NCBI GenBank assembly: GCA_021798955.1
Contig: JAJZBK010000015.1
Location: 1-64,000, forward strand
Reading direction: 5' to 3'
DNA: 64,000 nucleotides
Source: Actinomycetes bacterium
GTDB lineage: Bacteria; Actinomycetota; Acidimicrobiia; Acidimicrobiales; RAAP-2
A program made the position numbers and the translations under genes. A model generated the notes under the pieces. The model ran no database searches. It was given only the letters and a program-made list of their open reading frames with translations, and was not told where the DNA came from. Shown here in pieces: positions 43,004 through 51,863 of this stretch; within the stretch, counting starts at the first letter, position 1, and each line of letters starts with the position of its first letter.

Positions 43004-44319
43004 GCGTCTCCGGGGCCACGGTGACGGGGTCCCACTTCTCCGCGGGTGACGTCGCCATCGTGGTCACGGTGGTCGTCCTCCTTGCTGTGTCGGCGCTCCT
43101 GGCCGTGGCTGAGACGAGCCTGGTGAGGATGTCGAGGGCGAAGGCGCTCGGCCTGGCCGACGAGGGTCGGCGCGGGGCGCGCCTGCTCGTCCGGCTGAGC
43201 ACTGACCCGCAAGGGTTCCTCAATCCAGTGATCCTCGGTGTCCTTGTGTGCCAGTTGGTGGTGGCGACCCTGGTCGGCCTGCTGGCCTCCGAGTGGTTTG
43301 GTGCCTGGGGCGTGGTCATCGCCACCGCCTTCGAGATCGCCGTCATCTTCGTACTGGGCGAAGCCGTGCCGAAGAACTGGGCCGTCCGCCACCCCGAGCG
43401 AGCCGCGTTGTTCAGCGCGCCCCTGGTGGCGGCGCTCGTGTCGTTCTGGCCCGTTCGGATGGTGTCGGTCGGGCTGAACGGCATCGCCAACGCCCTCATC
43501 GGCGGCCGAAGCCCGGCCGGCGGGGAGGTGACCGAGTCCGAGCTGCTGGCCATGGCAGACGTGGCCGTTGAGGGCGCCGTCATCGAGCGCGAGGAGCGAG
43601 CCCTCATCCACTCGATCATCGACTTCGGCGACACCGTCGTGCGGGAGGTGATGGTGCCGCGTCCGGCCATGGTCTCCGCCGACGCCCACGACACGGTCGA
43701 GGCCGCCCTCGACGTTGCCCTCGAGGCTGGCTACAGCCGGCTCCCGGTGGTCGACGGAAGCGCCGACGACGTGGTCGGGATCGCGTACACCAAGGACCTC
43801 GTGCGGGCGGTCCGCTCCGGGCACGCCTCGGAACCCGTGCAGGACCACGTGCGCGCCGCCCACTTCGTGCCCGAGACGAAGCGAGTCGCCCAGCTCATGC
43901 GGGAGATGCAAGCGGCCTCCTTCCACCTGGCGGTCGTCGTCGACGAGTACGGCGGCACGGCTGGTGTCGTCACCCTCGAGGACCTGATCGAGGAGCTGGT
44001 GGGGGAGATCGTCGACGAGTTCGACGTCGAGGAGCCCCCGTTCGTCCGCCTCGCCGACGGCGAGGTCAGTGTCTCCGGGCGCATGGGGGTCGACGAAGTG
44101 AACGACCTCCTCGGCGCCGAGCTGCCCACTGGGGCGTGGGACACCGTGGGTGGGCTCGTCCTCGACCTCCTGGGGCACGTGCCCGCGGCCGGAGAGGAGG
44201 TCACCGTGGCCCGGCACCGTCTGGTGGCCGAACGGGTCACCGGCCGGACCATCGACCGAGTCCGAGTCGCGCCGGTCGATGGGTCGGGGTCCAGCCCTGA
44301 CGACGGTTCGTTGCCGTGA
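43000..44319 (+). CDS. CNNM/CorC-type membrane protein (hemolysin family)
   Basis: A protein of 439 residues: DUF21/CNNM transmembrane domain (VVTVVVLLAVSALLAVAETS; ...FEIAVIFVLGEAVPK), two CBS domains (EVMVPRPAMVS; HFVPETKRVAQLMREMQA...VVDEYGGTAGVVTLED), and a CorC_HlyC C-terminal domain. Members are Mg2+ exporters or transport regulators. Gene order phoH-ybeY-CNNM-era is typical. GTG 43000 overlaps the ybeY stop, and the stop overlaps the era start. Confidence 0.92.
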   Translation: MSVSGATVTGSHFSAGDVAIVVTVVVLLAVSALLAVAETSLVRMSRAKALGLADEGRRGARLLVRLSTDPQGFLNPVILGVLVCQLVVATLVGLLASEWFGAWGVVIATAFEIAVIFVLGEAVPKNWAVRHPERAALFSAPLVAALVSFWPVRMVSVGLNGIANALIGGRSPAGGEVTESELLAMADVAVEGAVIEREERALIHSIIDFGDTVVREVMVPRPAMVSADAHDTVEAALDVALEAGYSRLPVVDGSADDVVGIAYTKDLVRAVRSGHASEPVQDHVRAAHFVPETKRVAQLMREMQAASFHLAVVVDEYGGTAGVVTLEDLIEELVGEIVDEFDVEEPPFVRLADGEVSVSGRMGVDEVNDLLGAELPTGAWDTVGGLVLDLLGHVPAAGEEVTVARHRLVAERVTGRTIDRVRVAPVDGSGSSPDDGSLP

Positions 44320-45296
44320 CGGTCCGCCGGTCGGGGTTCTGTGCTGTGGTCGGTCGACCCAACGTGGGCAAGTCGACGCTCGTCAACCGGATCGTCGGCA
44401 CCAAGGTCACGATCACCTCGCCACGCCCGAACACCACGCGCTCCGCCGTGCGGGGCGTCCTGCATGCCGAGGACGTCCAGGTGGTCTTCGTCGACACGCC
44501 GGGGATCCACAAGCCGCGCTCGGCGCTGGGCAGTCGGATGAACGACGCCGCCACCGCTTCGCTCGACGACGTCGACGCCGTCGTCGTGGTGGTCGACGCC
44601 ACTGCTTCCGTCGGGCCGGGCGACCGGCGCGTCCTCGGCGACGCCATCCGACGGGCCCGAGCCACGACGACGGAACCGCCGACGGAACCGCCGACGGAAC
44701 CGCCGACGGGTTCCCTCGCCGGGAGCCCGGTACCTCCTCCTGTCACCCCCGTGCTGGTGGTGGTGAACAAGGTCGACGCAGCGCCCCGCTCCCAGGTGGC
44801 AACCCGTCTGGCCCAGGTCGCCGAAGCGGCCGAGACCGCCTGGGCGGCCCTCGGCGTCGACGGGCCGGCGCCCTACGAGGTCTTCCCCGTCTCGGCGTCG
44901 ACGGGACGGGGTCTCGACGCGCTCGTCGCTGCCGTGGTGGCACGTATGCCCGCAGGGCCCGCCTACTACCCCGACGACATGGTGCGGGACACGAGCGAAG
45001 GTGCGTGGGTAGCCGACCTCGTGCGTGAGCAGCTCCTCGCCCGTCTCGACGAGGAACTGCCCCACAGCATCGCCTGCCGGGTCACCGAGTGGGAGTGGCC
45101 GTTGGTGCGCTGCGAGGTGCTCGTCGAACGCGACTCGCAGAAAGGCATCGTCATCGGCAAGGGCGGAGCGACGCTCAAGGCCGTCGGTTCGGCAGTCCGA
45201 AGCCAGCTGCCCCCGGGCGCCTACCTCGAGCTCTTCGTCCGGGTCGAGAAGCGGTGGCAGCAGCGGGACGATGCCCTCGACCGCCTGGGGTTGTAG
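44316..45296 (+). CDS. era: GTPase Era
   Basis: A GTPase that binds the 3' end of 16S rRNA and assists 30S assembly. It has 326 residues. G1 is GRPNVGKST, G3 is DTPG (FVDTPGIHKPRSALG), G4 is NKVD. The KH domain reads GIVIGKGGATLKAVGSAVRS. The G domain has an unusual loop of about 25 residues before the NKVD strand, with three TEPP repeats (residues 119-130). The frame is intact. GTG 44316 overlaps the CNNM gene's stop. Confidence 0.95.
   Translation: MTVRRSGFCAVVGRPNVGKSTLVNRIVGTKVTITSPRPNTTRSAVRGVLHAEDVQVVFVDTPGIHKPRSALGSRMNDAATASLDDVDAVVVVVDATASVGPGDRRVLGDAIRRARATTTEPPTEPPTEPPTGSLAGSPVPPPVTPVLVVVNKVDAAPRSQVATRLAQVAEAAETAWAALGVDGPAPYEVFPVSASTGRGLDALVAAVVARMPAGPAYYPDDMVRDTSEGAWVADLVREQLLARLDEELPHSIACRVTEWEWPLVRCEVLVERDSQKGIVIGKGGATLKAVGSAVRSQLPPGAYLELFVRVEKRWQQRDDALDRLGL
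44670..44705 (+). repeat. 12-bp x3 tandem array inside era
   Basis: Three perfect units of ACGGAACCGCCG encode TEPP repeats in a loop of the G domain. Confidence 0.95.
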
Positions 45297-45369
45297 GGGG
45301 CGACCAAGGGTCGGCCCGATCTGTCCGGTTGGCGCAGCCTGATCGGCGGGCTCGGCCTGGCCGGCCGGC

Positions 45370-47397
45370 CTACTCGTCCTCGCCGTCCTCGCCGTCCTCG
45401 CCGGCAAGGTCGGCAAGGCCGGCCAGGTCGGCAAGGCCGGCCAGGTCGGCAAGGAAGGCGCACACCTCGTCCCGGTCGGTCGTCCGCCGCATGGGTGGGA
45501 CTCGAGCGAGCAGTGTCGAGCGGTAGGTAGCGGTGGCGAGCCGGCGGTCGAGCACGGCGACCACACCCCGGTCCTCCGCCGTTCGCACGAGGCGCCCGGC
45601 TCCCTGGGCGAGCAGGGTCCCCGCGCGAGGCAGGTCGATCTCGGCGAACGCCCGCTGACCGGCCCGCTCCCGTCGGGCCTCGAGGACCGGTTCGTCGGGG
45701 CGGGGGAAGGGGATGCGGTCGATGGTGACGAGCGAGAGGGTCCGTCCCGGGACGTCGACCCCCTGCCAGAACCCGAGGGTGGCGAAGAGCGAGGCTGTCT
45801 CGTCTGTTCGGAACCGTTCGACCAGGGCGGCCTTGGGGAGGTCGGGTTGGGCGAGCACCGGCAGGTCGAGGCGGGGGCGGAGCGCCTCGACGGCAGCGGT
45901 CATGGCCCGCCAGCTGGTGAAGAGGGCGAGCGTCCGACCGCCCGCCGCCCGGATCAGCACCTCGAGCTCATCGTGGATGGCCGGCTCGGCTTCGGGCCGG
46001 CGCCGGTCGGGGAGTGCGGTGGCGACGTAGAGGAGTGCATGGGAGCGGTAGTCGAACGGGCTCCCGACGTCGAGCTCGTCGCTCGTCTCCGGCGGTAGCC
46101 CGAGCCGGACGATCGTCCCGACCGGCACGGTGGCCGACGTCAGTACCGCCGTGACGTGGCTGAAGAGCCGCTCCCTCAGGACCGGGGCCACGTCGATCGG
46201 GGAGAGCCGCAACACCGGGCTCGTCGCCGCCCCGTCGACCCAGGCCACCTCGTCGTCGGATGCCCCGGCTACGCGGCCGAGGTCCTCGAGCAAGTGACCG
46301 GCGGCGAGAAGGGCGCGGTCGCGTCGGGCCCGCCCCTCGGCATCGTCGGCTCCTGCCGCATCGCGTTCGGCCCCCCGGAGCTCGTCGACCAAACGGCTCA
46401 CCCGGCCTCGGGCGAGGTCGAGTACTCGCCCGACGTCCTCACTGGTCCCGCTGGTCCCGCTGGTCCCGCTGGTCCCGCTGGTCCCGCTGGTCCCGCTGGT
46501 CCCGCTGGTCCCGCTGGTCCCGCTGAGCCTCTTGCCCGCCCACGGTTCGAGGGCGGCCGCCACGGCCTCGGCGGTTGCCGCCACGTCTCCGACGACGTCG
46601 GCACCGCCGGGTCGGTCGGCGAGGAGCCCTCGCGTCGACGTGGCCAGGACAGCGAAGCGGCCGGGAGTGATCTCGACGCCGAGGCTGGTCGTCATGACCT
46701 CCTCGACCTCGTGGGCCTCGTCGAAGACGACCACGTCGTGGGGTGGGAGCACGGCCCCGCCGCTTGCCAGGTGGGCGCCGTAGAGGTGGGTGTTCACCAC
46801 TACCACGTCGGCGGCAGCTGCCCGTTGGCGTGCCGCCTCGGCCAGACAGGTGTGCCCGGACGGACAGCGGAAGGCACCCGGGCACTCCCGCGCAGTGGTA
46901 GACACGGCTGCCCATGCCCGCGGATCGGGGGTGAAGTCGAGCTCGTCACGGTCCCCGACGTCGGTCCGACCGGCCCAGGCGACCAGGCGGGCCACCTGGG
47001 TACCGAGACGTCCGGCCCCGCCCTCCAAGGGAAGCTCGGCGCGCCGGTCGAGCTCGGCCACCTTCTGCCGGCAGACGTAGTTGCTGCGTCCCTTCAGCAC
47101 GGCGACGGAGGCCGGGACGCCCAGCGCTTCGACGACGAGCGGGGCGTCCTTGCTCGCTAGCTGGTCCTGAAGGGCCTTGGTGGCCGTGGCTACCACCACC
47201 GTGGTGCCCGAGGTGAGCGCTGGGACCAGGTAGGCCAGCGACTTGCCCGTTCCGGTCCCGGCCTGCACCACCAGGTGGCGTCGGCCGGTGATCGCCGCTT
47301 CGACAGCCTCGGCCATGCGCACCTGACCGGGGCGTTCCTCTCCGCCGCCGGGCAGGGCGCCGGTGACCCGGGCCAGGGTGTCGGCAGCAGTGGTCAT
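45370..47397 (-). CDS. dinG: DinG-type ATP-dependent DNA helicase
   Basis: A superfamily 2 Fe-S helicase. It has 675 residues. Walker A is QAGTGTGKSLAY. The Fe-S cysteines appear in YVCRQK and ECPGAFRCPSGHTC (four). DEAH is VVFDEAHEVEE. Helicase C motifs include LTSATVPVG, FWQGVDVPG and QGAGRLVR. Two unusual features are nine SGT repeats at about residues 292-319 and a C-terminal tail of LADLAG plus EDG repeats. The start is ATG 47397, with the usual RMAEAVEAA motif Q region. It is divergent from uppS. Confidence 0.92.
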   Translation of the reverse strand: MTTAADTLARVTGALPGGGEERPGQVRMAEAVEAAITGRRHLVVQAGTGTGKSLAYLVPALTSGTTVVVATATKALQDQLASKDAPLVVEALGVPASVAVLKGRSNYVCRQKVAELDRRAELPLEGGAGRLGTQVARLVAWAGRTDVGDRDELDFTPDPRAWAAVSTTARECPGAFRCPSGHTCLAEAARQRAAAADVVVVNTHLYGAHLASGGAVLPPHDVVVFDEAHEVEEVMTTSLGVEITPGRFAVLATSTRGLLADRPGGADVVGDVAATAEAVAAALEPWAGKRLSGTSGTSGTSGTSGTSGTSGTSGTSGTSEDVGRVLDLARGRVSRLVDELRGAERDAAGADDAEGRARRDRALLAAGHLLEDLGRVAGASDDEVAWVDGAATSPVLRLSPIDVAPVLRERLFSHVTAVLTSATVPVGTIVRLGLPPETSDELDVGSPFDYRSHALLYVATALPDRRRPEAEPAIHDELEVLIRAAGGRTLALFTSWRAMTAAVEALRPRLDLPVLAQPDLPKAALVERFRTDETASLFATLGFWQGVDVPGRTLSLVTIDRIPFPRPDEPVLEARRERAGQRAFAEIDLPRAGTLLAQGAGRLVRTAEDRGVVAVLDRRLATATYRSTLLARVPPMRRTTDRDEVCAFLADLAGLADLAGLADLAGEDGEDGEDE
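46442..46522 (-). repeat. 9-bp x9 tandem array inside dinG
   Basis: Nine perfect copies of CTGGTCCCG on plus encode Ser-Gly-Thr repeats on the minus strand. A second set, an 18-bp duplicated segment (LADLAG) with GAC/GAG-rich end, lies at 45372-45455. Confidence 0.97.
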
Positions 47398-47476
47398 CGC
47401 CGGACCCTACCCCGGACCGCTCCGGCGGCAGCCGTGCTGCGACCGGGTGCGATCTGTGACGGAGTAGGTTCGCACC

Positions 47477-48292
47477 GTGCGAACAGACGTGCCCGGCCCA
47501 CGCGACGTGGGCGTTGCCGACCCGGTCGGCGCGGTGTCTGCCGTGGACGGGCCTGCTCCGGCCGGGGCACCGGTGGCCGAGCTGCGCGAGGTGGTCTCCG
47601 GGCGCATCCCCGTGCACGTGGCCTGCGTGATGGACGGCAACGGTCGGTGGGCCAGTCGCCGGGGCCTGGCCCGGACCGAGGGGCACGCGGCGGGCGAAAC
47701 GGCCTTGCTCGACGCCGTCGAGGGTGCCCTCGAGCTCGGCATCTCGTGGCTGACCATGTACGCCTTCTCGACCGAGAACTGGCGGCGACCGGCCGACGAA
47801 GTGCGGTACCTGATGGGGTTCAACGAGCGCCTCCTCGTTACCCGTCGCGACGAGCTGCACGAGAAGGGGGTGCGGATTCGTTTCGCCGGCCGCCGCGACT
47901 GGAGGGTGCCCCGCCGGGTCCTCCGCCGGATGGACGAGTCGACGGAGCTGACTGCCGGCAACCGGAGGATGACGCTCACCATGGCGTTCAACTACGGCGG
48001 ACGCGCCGAGATCGTGGACGCCGTGCGCTCCCTCGTCGCCGACGGTGTTCCTGCTGGGCGCGTCGACGAACGGGCGATCCGCACCCGGCTCTACCAGCCC
48101 GACCAGCCCGACCCCGACCTCGTAGTGCGGACGTCGGGCGAGTTCCGGATCTCGAACTTCCTGCTCTGGCAGATCGCCTACAGCGAGCTCGTCTTCACCG
48201 ACGTGCTCTGGCCCGACTTCCGACGCCAGCATCTCTTCGCCGCGGTGGCCGAGTACCAGCGGCGCAACCGCCGCTATGGCGGGGTGTCGTGA
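47477..48292 (+). CDS. uppS: Undecaprenyl/polyprenyl diphosphate synthase (UppS-like)
   Basis: It condenses isopentenyl units in the cis configuration to make the lipid carrier for cell-wall glycans. It has 271 residues. The catalytic Asp sits in CVMDGNGRWASRRGL. Further motifs are EGHAAGE, YAFSTENWRRP, DLVVRTSGEFRISNFLLWQ and YSELVFTDVLWPDF. Product chain length cannot be read with certainty; actinobacteria often make decaprenyl. The start is GTG 47477. The next small gene overlaps by 4 bp. Confidence 0.94.
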   Translation: MRTDVPGPRDVGVADPVGAVSAVDGPAPAGAPVAELREVVSGRIPVHVACVMDGNGRWASRRGLARTEGHAAGETALLDAVEGALELGISWLTMYAFSTENWRRPADEVRYLMGFNERLLVTRRDELHEKGVRIRFAGRRDWRVPRRVLRRMDESTELTAGNRRMTLTMAFNYGGRAEIVDAVRSLVADGVPAGRVDERAIRTRLYQPDQPDPDLVVRTSGEFRISNFLLWQIAYSELVFTDVLWPDFRRQHLFAAVAEYQRRNRRYGGVS

Positions 48293-48546
48293 CGACTCCC
48301 GAGCGGGCCCCCCGGGGCCGTGCCGCCTGGGCCCCCCGGGGCCGTGCCGCCCCTGGCGAGGCCGGAGGCGTGTGGATCGTCATCGGCGTGGTCGGCGGCA
48401 TCCTCCTCTACGCCGGGACGGTGCTCATGGCGGTGGCCGGCTTCAACGCCATCCTGCCGGTGGTCGTGCTGCCCCCGGTGGTCCTCCTCCTCATCGCCGG
48501 TGGCGGCTTCCTCCGCGGCCGTCCCTCGGGGCGCGACGAGGCGTGA
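48289..48546 (+). CDS. Small two-helix membrane protein
   Basis: An 85-residue protein between uppS and recO, overlapping each by 4 bp (GTGA at both ends). The N-terminus has two copies of an 8-residue repeat (AxAPRGRA, from a 24-bp DNA unit at 48305-48352). Two TM helices follow (WIVIGVVGGILLYAGTVLMA; NAILPVVVLPPVVLLLIAGG) and a short basic tail (RGRPSGRDEA). The precise overlap with essential neighbours argues that it is real and cotranslated. Function unknown. Confidence 0.75.
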   Translation: MTTPERAPRGRAAWAPRGRAAPGEAGGVWIVIGVVGGILLYAGTVLMAVAGFNAILPVVVLPPVVLLLIAGGGFLRGRPSGRDEA

Positions 48547-49268
48547 GCCACTTCCGCGACCAGGGCGTGGTGCTGCGCACCATGCGCCTGGGCGAGGCCG
48601 ACCGCATCATCACCCTCGTGACCCGCAACCACGGCAAGGTGCGGGCAGTGGCGAAGGGCGTGCGCAGGACCAGCTCGAAGTTCGGCGCTCGGCTCGAGCC
48701 CTTCAGCCATGTGTCGTTCATGGGCTGGCAGGGCCGGGGTGACCTCGACATCGTCAGCCAGGCCGAGGTCATCGACACCTTCCGCGTCGTCCGAGAGGAC
48801 CTCGACCGGACCAGCGTCGCCCTGTCGATGCTCGAAGTCGTCGACCTGGTGTCCCAGGAGCGCCACGCCAACCCGCCCCTCTACGTGATGCTGGTCGGTG
48901 CGCTGGGCGCTCTTGCCCGCCAGCCGTCGCCCCTGCTGGCCCCGGCGTTCTTCCTGAAGGTGCTGGCGTTGGAGGGCTCGGCACCGGTGCTGGACGCCTG
49001 TGCGTCCTGTGGCGAGGCCACCCCCGGTTCTCTCGTCGCCTTCGACCTGCTCGACGGTGGTGCCCTGTGCACCCGGTGCCGGCGGGGACGTCCCCTCAGC
49101 CCCGGAGCGCTCGACCTCCTCCGACGAGTGCTCGGCGGGGGGCTGGCCGGGGTGCTCGCCGAGCCCCGTTCGTCGGTGACCGACGAGGTGGCGTCGCTCG
49201 CCATCGAGGCCATCGAGGTCCACCTCGACCGCCGGCTCCGTTCGGTTCGGGCGGTCCCTACGGGATGA
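48543..49268 (+). CDS. recO: DNA repair protein RecO
   Basis: A mediator that loads RecA onto SSB-coated DNA with RecR. It has 241 residues. An N-terminal OB domain (FRDQGVVLRTMRLGEADRIIT; GKVRAVAKGVRR) is followed by a helical domain and a zinc finger with CASC and CTRC. The GTG start (48543) overlaps the preceding gene by 4 bp. Confidence 0.95.
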   Translation: MSHFRDQGVVLRTMRLGEADRIITLVTRNHGKVRAVAKGVRRTSSKFGARLEPFSHVSFMGWQGRGDLDIVSQAEVIDTFRVVREDLDRTSVALSMLEVVDLVSQERHANPPLYVMLVGALGALARQPSPLLAPAFFLKVLALEGSAPVLDACASCGEATPGSLVAFDLLDGGALCTRCRRGRPLSPGALDLLRRVLGGGLAGVLAEPRSSVTDEVASLAIEAIEVHLDRRLRSVRAVPTG

Positions 49269-49314
49269 CGGCCGTTGCCGCTTCCGGCCCGCCCCCGAGC
49301 GGTCCCGGTGCCCG

Positions 49315-50724
49315 GTGAGCCGGTCGACGGTCGTCGTGTGGTTCCGGCGGGACCTGCGCGTGGACGACCACCCGGCGCTGATGGCGGCGGTCGCCGAGGC
49401 GAACGCAGTCGGCGGGCAGGTCACGCCGGTCTTCGTCGTCGAGCCGGACCTCGCCGCAGCCGCCGGGGTCAACCGATGTCGGTTCATCGCCGGCTGCGTC
49501 GACGCGCTCGATGCCGAGCTCGACGGGCACCTCGTCCTCCGCACCGGCCCAGCTGCGGTTGCCGTCCCTCGGCTGGCCGCCGAGGTCGGGGCACGGCTGG
49601 TCTTCGTCACCTCCGACCACGCCCCCACCGGTGTGCGGCGGGACCGTGCCGTCGAGCTGGCGCTTGCCGAAGCGGGCCGACGGCTCGTCGCCGTCGGGAG
49701 CCCGTACGCCGTGGCGCCGGGGTCGGTGCGGACCGCTGCCGGTCGGCCGTTTGCGGTGTTCACCCCGTTCCGCCGGGCGTGGGAGGCCCATGGGTGGCCA
49801 GAGCCGACCGGTCGCCCGAGGAGCGTGCGGTTCCGGGATGCTCCGTCCGATGTCGGCACGGACGCGCTGGGTGGAGTTGGCCGAGGGACTTCGGCGACGG
49901 TGCTCCCGGCTGCCGGCCCGGGCCCGGCGGCCGTCCTGTTGGAACGGTTCCTCGACGACGCTCTCGACACCTACGCCCGTGACCGGGACCGCCCCGACCG
50001 AGCCGGGACCTCGCGCTTGTCGCCGTACCTCCGCTTCGGGTGCTTGCACCCGCGTCAGGTCCTGGCCGGCCTGGCGGACAGGAGCGCCCCGACTGGCCCG
50101 AGGGCCTGCGGTCCTCTCGGGGAGCGGGGGTCGGGTGCCGCCGGGTTCACCACCGAGCTGGCTTGGCGCGAGTTCTACGCCGACGTGCTCGCCCACCACC
50201 CTCGTTCGGCATGGGAGCCCGTGGTGGCAGCTGGTCGGTACCTGCGGGTGGACACCGGCCCCGAAGCGGACCGCCGCTTCACCGCTTGGTCGACGGGGCG
50301 CACCGGGTTCCCTCTCGTGGACGCTGGCATGCGCCAGCTCCTCGCCGAGGGATGGGTGCACAACCGGGTCCGCATGGTCGCCGCCTCGCTGCTGGTGAAG
50401 GACCTCCACCTCGACTGGCGACGTGGGGCCCGCTGGTTCCTCGACCACCTGTTCGACGGCGACGTGGCCTCCAACAACCACGGATGGCAGTGGGTGGCGG
50501 GCACCGGCACCGACGCCGCGCCGTTCCATCGCGTGTTCAACCCGGTGCTCCAACGAGCGCGGTTCGACCCCGACGGCACCTACGTACGGCGCTACGTCCC
50601 CGAGGTGGACGCCTTCGGGTACCCCGAGCCCATCGTCGACCACGCTGCCGAGCGGGCCGAGGCGCTGGCTCGATGGGCCGAGGCGCGCCGGGCGGCGGCC
50701 GCAGAGGAGACGGAGAGACGGTGA
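49315..50724 (+). CDS. phr: Deoxyribodipyrimidine photolyase
   Basis: A light-driven repair enzyme (CPD photolyase class I) of 469 residues. The N-terminal antenna domain begins STVVVWFRRDLRVDDHPAL. The FAD-binding domain has RLSPYLRFGCLHPRQVLAGL, TELAWREFYADVL, the RTGFPLVDAGMRQLLAEGWV segment and NNHGWQWVAGTGTDA. Trp residues of the electron-transfer chain are present in these segments. GTG 49315 is the start. The stop overlaps hemW by 4 bp. Confidence 0.95.
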   Translation: MSRSTVVVWFRRDLRVDDHPALMAAVAEANAVGGQVTPVFVVEPDLAAAAGVNRCRFIAGCVDALDAELDGHLVLRTGPAAVAVPRLAAEVGARLVFVTSDHAPTGVRRDRAVELALAEAGRRLVAVGSPYAVAPGSVRTAAGRPFAVFTPFRRAWEAHGWPEPTGRPRSVRFRDAPSDVGTDALGGVGRGTSATVLPAAGPGPAAVLLERFLDDALDTYARDRDRPDRAGTSRLSPYLRFGCLHPRQVLAGLADRSAPTGPRACGPLGERGSGAAGFTTELAWREFYADVLAHHPRSAWEPVVAAGRYLRVDTGPEADRRFTAWSTGRTGFPLVDAGMRQLLAEGWVHNRVRMVAASLLVKDLHLDWRRGARWFLDHLFDGDVASNNHGWQWVAGTGTDAAPFHRVFNPVLQRARFDPDGTYVRRYVPEVDAFGYPEPIVDHAAERAEALARWAEARRAAAAEETERR

Positions 50725-51842
50725 GCACCTCCGAGGCTGTCGGCGACCGGGGGGCGTTCGGTGTCTACGTCCACGTACCGTTCTGCGCCAGCCGGTGTGA
50801 CTACTGCGCGTTTGCCACCTATGTCGACCGCGATCACCTGATGGCCTCCTATGCGGACGCGTGCGTCAGCGAGGTCCGGCGGGCCGTCGTGGAGGAGGGC
50901 CTGCCCGAGGCCACGTCGGTCTTCTTCGGCGGGGGGACGCCGTCTCGGTTGCCGGCGCACCTGTTGGCCGCAGTCCTCGATGCCATCGTGCGGGCGCCGG
51001 GCTGCGAGGTCACCGTCGAGTGCAACCCCGAGGACGTCACCGACGAGCTCCTCGACGCCTACCTCGGGGCCGGGGTGACTCGGATCTCGATGGGCGTGCA
51101 GTCGACCTCGCCCCGGGTGCTCGATGGCCTCGGTCGCCGCCACCAGCCCGGGACGGCCCTGGCCGCCGCGGCACTCGTCGGCGCGGCCGGGTTCGCCTCG
51201 TGGAACCTCGACCTCATCTTCGGTGGGGCCGGCGAGACCGACGCCGACTGGGAGCGGAGCCTGGGTGACGTGCTCGGCCTCGACCGGCCGCCGCCCCACC
51301 TCAGCGCCTACGCCCTCACCGTCGAGCCGGGTACCCCGCTTGCCCGCCATCCCGCCCGGCATCCCGACGAGGACGTCCAGGCCGACCGCTACGAGCGCAC
51401 CGACGCCGTGCTCGAGGCCGCCGGGTATGCCTGGGAGGAGATCTCCAACTGGGCTCGACCCGGCCACCAGTGCCGGCACAACCAGCTCTACTGGGCACAG
51501 GGTGACTACCGGGGCATCGGCTCGGCGGCCCACTCCCACCGGGCCGGGCGGCGGTGGTGGAACCTGCGTACGCCCGATCGGTTCGTCCATGCCATCCAGG
51601 CCGGGGTCGACCCGACGGCCGGGGCGGAGGTGCTCGATGTCCGCCAGCGGGCGTTCGAACGCTTGGCGCTCGCCCTGCGGACCCCGGCAGGGGTCCCCGT
51701 CGCTGCCCTTCCCGACACGTCCGAGCTCGCGGGCCTGGTCGAACGGAGCGGGGACCGGGCCGTGCTCACGGTCCGCGGCCGCCTCCTCGCCAACATGGTG
51801 ACTACCCGTCTCGTTCCAGACGCCGTCGGCGAGCCGGCGTGA
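50721..51842 (+). CDS. hemW: HemW, radical SAM heme chaperone
   Basis: A 373-residue radical SAM protein related to coproporphyrinogen III dehydrogenase. The Fe-S motif is PFCASRCDYCAF (CxxxCxxC). Other family parts are FFGGGTPSRL, VECNPEDV, RISMGVQSTSP, NLDLIFGGAGET and SNWARPGHQCRHNQLYW. HemW inserts heme into target proteins and does not replace HemN. Its C-terminal HemN_C domain ends in LLANMVTTRLV. GTG 50721 overlaps phr by 4 bp. glyS follows by 21 bp. Confidence 0.94.
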   Translation: MSTSEAVGDRGAFGVYVHVPFCASRCDYCAFATYVDRDHLMASYADACVSEVRRAVVEEGLPEATSVFFGGGTPSRLPAHLLAAVLDAIVRAPGCEVTVECNPEDVTDELLDAYLGAGVTRISMGVQSTSPRVLDGLGRRHQPGTALAAAALVGAAGFASWNLDLIFGGAGETDADWERSLGDVLGLDRPPPHLSAYALTVEPGTPLARHPARHPDEDVQADRYERTDAVLEAAGYAWEEISNWARPGHQCRHNQLYWAQGDYRGIGSAAHSHRAGRRWWNLRTPDRFVHAIQAGVDPTAGAEVLDVRQRAFERLALALRTPAGVPVAALPDTSELAGLVERSGDRAVLTVRGRLLANMVTTRLVPDAVGEPA

Positions 51843-51863
51843 TCTTCCCTACGATGCACGGCG

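Noticed and set aside
41236-44217. 993-residue minus-strand ORF across phoH, ybeY, CNNM and era
   Set aside because: It is antisense to four well-recognised genes, its composition is His/Gln/Glu/Gly-rich low complexity, and no domain is visible. Long antisense frames are expected at this GC.
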